From assembly GCA_023954855.1 (NCBI GenBank), contig JAGSGY010000019.1, positions 17,246 through 81,245 of the forward strand: a stretch of 64,000 bases of DNA, in the 5' to 3' direction. Below the pieces are notes generated by a model, which searched no databases, had not been told where the DNA came from, and was given only the letters and a program-made list of their open reading frames with translations. The DNA comes from Pseudomonadota bacterium. Its GTDB lineage: Bacteria > Myxococcota_A > UBA796 > GCA-2862545. How positions within the stretch are numbered: position 1 is the first letter of the stretch; each line of letters begins with the position of its first letter. Positions 61,874 to 64,000 of this stretch are shown piece after piece. Position numbers and translations under genes: made by a program.

Positions 61874-63369
61874 TGACGCTTGCGCTGGATCGACTGCATG
61901 CGCGGGTCGGGCTTCAACACAACGGCCTTGTCCGCGGCATCCCATGCACACGGCCCCTCACCCATGCGGTCACACACGAGCGCCAGGCCTTGGTAGAGCT
62001 CGAAGGTCGGCTCAGCGAGCTTCAGGCCGGTCTCGTAGACCTCACGCGCCTCTTCCAGTCGGTGGGCTCGCTCGAGCATCTGAGCGTGCCGCATGTAGGC
62101 GCTGGCGTATCCCGGGTCCACCACCGCGGTGTTCTTGTAGGCGTACGTTGCCAGCGCGATGTCGCCCCGGCGCCGCGCATCACCGCCGAGGTAGTACCAG
62201 TACTGCCTCATGGTGTCGCCGCTGGCGGCCGCGTACAGCACGGTCAGACCGACCAGAAGGTGCCCCAACGCCCGCTGACCGCGCCCCGCACGAATCGGCC
62301 ACTCGCTCACGAGGGCGACGCCCGTAATCAGCACCGCCGCTGCCCCGGAGTACTCGAGTGGAAGCTGCCACACCGTCCATGCGGTAAACGCCAGAGCCAC
62401 CCCAAACACACCGTCCCGAAGCCCCGATGCATCGAGCTTCACCAACCCGGCCCGCACGCCCTCGAGCGCCGTATCGCCGACGCGACTCGCGAACCGAATC
62501 GGGCCCTCTGGGATCACCAGCAGGTAGAAGGCCATCATCATGTACGAGAACAAGCCGATCTTGAGACCGGCGAACTCGATGCCGACGTGCATGCCAAGGC
62601 CCCAGATGCAACCGAGCCACAGCAGGGCGTCACGGCCGCGAGACGGCCGCATCAACGGGGTGATCAGCAGCACCGCCGGCACCGCGAACTCCATCAGCAT
62701 CGAGTAGTCAGCCATCAGCGCATACGCCGTGTCGACGCTGATTCCCAGACTTCCGGCCGTCGACTCGACGGTCTTGTGGAACTCACCGCCACCGACCTGC
62801 ATGCGCAACAGCGTGCCGTCGATCCACAGCGGCTGCACCTTGGTGACGCCTGCCCAGAAGTAGACAATCGCGACCTCGACGACCACGAGCTGAATCGGCC
62901 AGGTTCGTGGACGCTCGGACTCCCAGTCCACCAGCGACATCAACACCAGGAAGAGAAACACCATGTAGTGGTGCTGATAGCTGTCGAGCTGACTGATGAA
63001 GTAGGTGTAGCCATAGACCGCCGTCAGAGCCCAGACCGTGATGCGGCCGCCGAGTCCGAAGGCCACTCGCAGAGCGAGCGCGAACTGCGCCAGGAACAGC
63101 ACCACCATCGCGTAGCGAGACGGCACCGGCAGCGCGATGAGCCAGTCGAAGTGCGGCACATTGAAGCCGCCTGCCCCGTACCTTGGGGCGTGCTCGAGGT
63201 CCCTGAAGGACTCGAAGGCCACACAGGCGAAGAAGAAGAAGCGAAACAGGGCAATCCGGGTCGCGCTGAAGGGATGGCTCCAGAACCGCTCCCACAGGCT
63301 CACAGACTCTTCCTGGCTCGGCTCGGCCAAGGGTGCAGGCGAGGTGGGCTTAGCCTTGCGCTTCGCCAT
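61870..63369 (-). CDS. HTTM / vitamin K-dependent gamma-carboxylase-like membrane protein with TPR tail
   Basis: 499 residues; ATG 63369 shares a base with the upstream stop (TGATG). Residues about 30-330 form the multi-helix HTTM domain: RIALFRFFFFACVAFES, GYTYFISQLDSYQHHYMVFL, VVVEVAIVYFWAGVTKVQP with the family lysine region, and LWIDGTLL. A TPR-like tail (about 395-500) ends the protein (ATYAYKNTAVVDPGYASAY). Animal members carboxylate glutamate; bacterial homologues mostly have no proven reaction. It is paired with the small gene upstream. Confidence 0.85.
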   Translation of the reverse strand: MAKRKAKPTSPAPLAEPSQEESVSLWERFWSHPFSATRIALFRFFFFACVAFESFRDLEHAPRYGAGGFNVPHFDWLIALPVPSRYAMVVLFLAQFALALRVAFGLGGRITVWALTAVYGYTYFISQLDSYQHHYMVFLFLVLMSLVDWESERPRTWPIQLVVVEVAIVYFWAGVTKVQPLWIDGTLLRMQVGGGEFHKTVESTAGSLGISVDTAYALMADYSMLMEFAVPAVLLITPLMRPSRGRDALLWLGCIWGLGMHVGIEFAGLKIGLFSYMMMAFYLLVIPEGPIRFASRVGDTALEGVRAGLVKLDASGLRDGVFGVALAFTAWTVWQLPLEYSGAAAVLITGVALVSEWPIRAGRGQRALGHLLVGLTVLYAAASGDTMRQYWYYLGGDARRRGDIALATYAYKNTAVVDPGYASAYMRHAQMLERAHRLEEAREVYETGLKLAEPTFELYQGLALVCDRMGEGPCAWDAADKAVVLKPDPRMQSIQRKRH

Positions 63370-63746
63370 CACCGCACCTCGCAGACATCACCGAGGCCAT
63401 CGGAGATGACATGGATGGACCGATCGGGTTCGCGACAGGTGAGCTTGAGCTTCACGGTCGAGTTGGGATGGTCGTCACAGAGACGCTGCCCGACGCCGTC
63501 GACGACCTGGGTGCGCCCACGCTGGAGCAGACTTCCCCACGCGGTGTGGAAGTGCTGGGTGAGCTTCACCGGGTCATCGTCAACCCGGTACTCCGCCTGA
63601 CACCTCAGCATGCGCACGTCCGAGAACATGCGCCATGCGAAGCGCTCATCGTAGCGCTCCGCGCGATCGGTGCGGAGGTAGTACGAGGCCGGCGCGGCCA
63701 TCTGGAACACGATCCAGCCGACGATGAAGGCGTTTCTGGGTGTCAT
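63369..63746 (-). CDS. Small protein paired with the HTTM gene
   Basis: 125 residues from ATG 63746. One N-terminal membrane helix (NAFIVGWIVFQMAAPASYYL) is followed by a soluble periplasmic part containing WRMFSDVRMLRCQAEYRV and a Cys pattern (CDDH ... CREP ... CEVR). HTTM genes in Myxococcota are often next to such a small helper. Function unknown. Confidence 0.7.
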   Translation of the reverse strand: MTPRNAFIVGWIVFQMAAPASYYLRTDRAERYDERFAWRMFSDVRMLRCQAEYRVDDDPVKLTQHFHTAWGSLLQRGRTQVVDGVGQRLCDDHPNSTVKLKLTCREPDRSIHVISDGLGDVCEVR

Positions 63747-63778
63747 GCTGCGGAGGATAGCCCGCGAACCCACACACG

Positions 63779-63812
63779 AAAACGCCCGGCAACGCATTGG
63801 CGCAGCCGGGCG
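63779..63812 (-). terminator. Rho-independent terminator of the DCDD-repeat protein gene
   Basis: On the minus strand an 8-bp stem CGCCCGGC / GCCGGGCG with a 14-base loop followed by TTTTCG, 20 bases after the stop codon at 63833. Confidence 0.65.
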
Positions 63813-63832
63813 AATTGCGTGACGAGAACCGC

Positions 63833-64000
63833 TTAGCAGCCGTTGCCGGGCCAGACGGTCGCGTCGTTGTCGTCGCAGTCGTTGCCGCCGCTGGGATCGT
63901 CGTTGAAGCCATCACCGTCGTCATCGGCGTAGATGGTTCCCTCGTCGACCTCGAGGTCGCAGTCGTTGTTCTGGTAGTCCGGAATCTCGGGCGCCGTGGG
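63833..64000 (-). CDS. C-terminal end of a MopE-like DCDD/calcium-repeat protein (cut by the window edge)
   Basis: 55 codons before the TAA at 63833-63835. They contain NNDCDLEVDEGTIYADDDGD, then GFNDDPSGGNDCDDNDA and a closing WPGNGC. This is the repeat DxDGDGF-N-CDDxD-(x)PG of secreted metal/calcium-binding proteins (MopE and relatives), abundant in Myxococcota. The start and the number of repeats lie outside the window. Confidence 0.75.
   Translation of the reverse strand, partial: PTAPEIPDYQNNDCDLEVDEGTIYADDDGDGFNDDPSGGNDCDDNDATVWPGNGC

Noticed and set aside
61873..63600. 575-residue plus-strand ORF opposite the HTTM gene
   Set aside because: Antisense shadow rich in His/Arg/Glu. The minus-strand reading has the membrane helices and family motifs.
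1..64000. Mobile elements, CRISPR arrays, tRNA or rRNA genes
   Set aside because: I found no transposase, integrase, phage gene, spaced direct repeats of CRISPR type, tRNA clover-leaf or rRNA sequence. The repeats present are all coding or operator-sized.

Overview
The window reads as a core chromosomal segment of a high-GC, Gram-negative, predatory or soil/marine-type deltaproteobacterium, most likely a member of the Myxococcota. The signs are a sigma-54 activator with FHA domains, a eukaryote-like Ser/Thr kinase, many lipoproteins with Asp/Ser/Gly/Thr-rich linkers and calcium-binding DxDGDG repeats, and a LexA-type box that matches the consensus reported for Myxococcus. I see about 54 protein genes, packed tightly with many 1-4 base overlaps. 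I see no rRNA, tRNA, CRISPR array, insertion sequence or phage. No gene-free stretch exceeds 300 bases; the longest are 48067-48303 and 23117-23343.

Layout. 1-9090: cystathionine beta-synthase (cut by the window edge), an aldehyde dehydrogenase-fold protein without catalytic residues, a lipoprotein, a membrane histidine kinase, SelA, a DnaJ-HTH protein and an RluD-type pseudouridine synthase. 9087-17741: two paralogous Ig-like lipoproteins, a BamD-like protein, a DUF1844 protein, an FMN-dependent glutamate synthase-like protein, an SDR, a DsbA-fold isomerase and a DUF4139 protein. 17738-26334: alaS, a DUF2007 protein, the cinA-recA operon with an SOS-type promoter, ruvX, and an ABC exporter operon. 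26372-33606: a TMEM43 homologue, then a seven-gene minus-strand arginine operon in the order argR, an unknown P-loop NTPase gene, argC, argD, argF', argB and an ArsC-like gene. Its transcarbamylase is of the N-acyl-ornithine type, and an ArgR-operator-like palindrome sits inside the promoter.

33622-40601: an iodotyrosine-deiodinase-like flavoprotein, an FHA-sigma-54 activator with its own -24/-12 promoter and 10-bp iterons, an HtrA protease, a small lipoprotein, PlsB and a small membrane protein. 40594-49119: xseA, a membrane sulfatase-fold protein with altered metal ligands, an M28 peptidase, a Pro-Thr-Ala-rich membrane protein, an Ig-like repeat protein and a CusF-SCO fusion. 49129-56003: a MoxR-DUF58-transglutaminase operon and a large TPR protein with a degenerate P-loop. 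56102-64000: a thioredoxin lipoprotein with calcium-type repeats, a Ser/Thr kinase that appears to start at CTG, tyrS, a 728-residue repeat protein, a gamma-carboxylase-like (HTTM) protein with its partner, and the end of a DCDD-repeat protein.

The best leads are the arginine operon with its uncharacterised NTPase and predicted succinyl-type chemistry, the two enzyme-fold proteins without catalytic residues, the deiodinase homologue with a possible ATC start, and the hDRxPP repeat protein.
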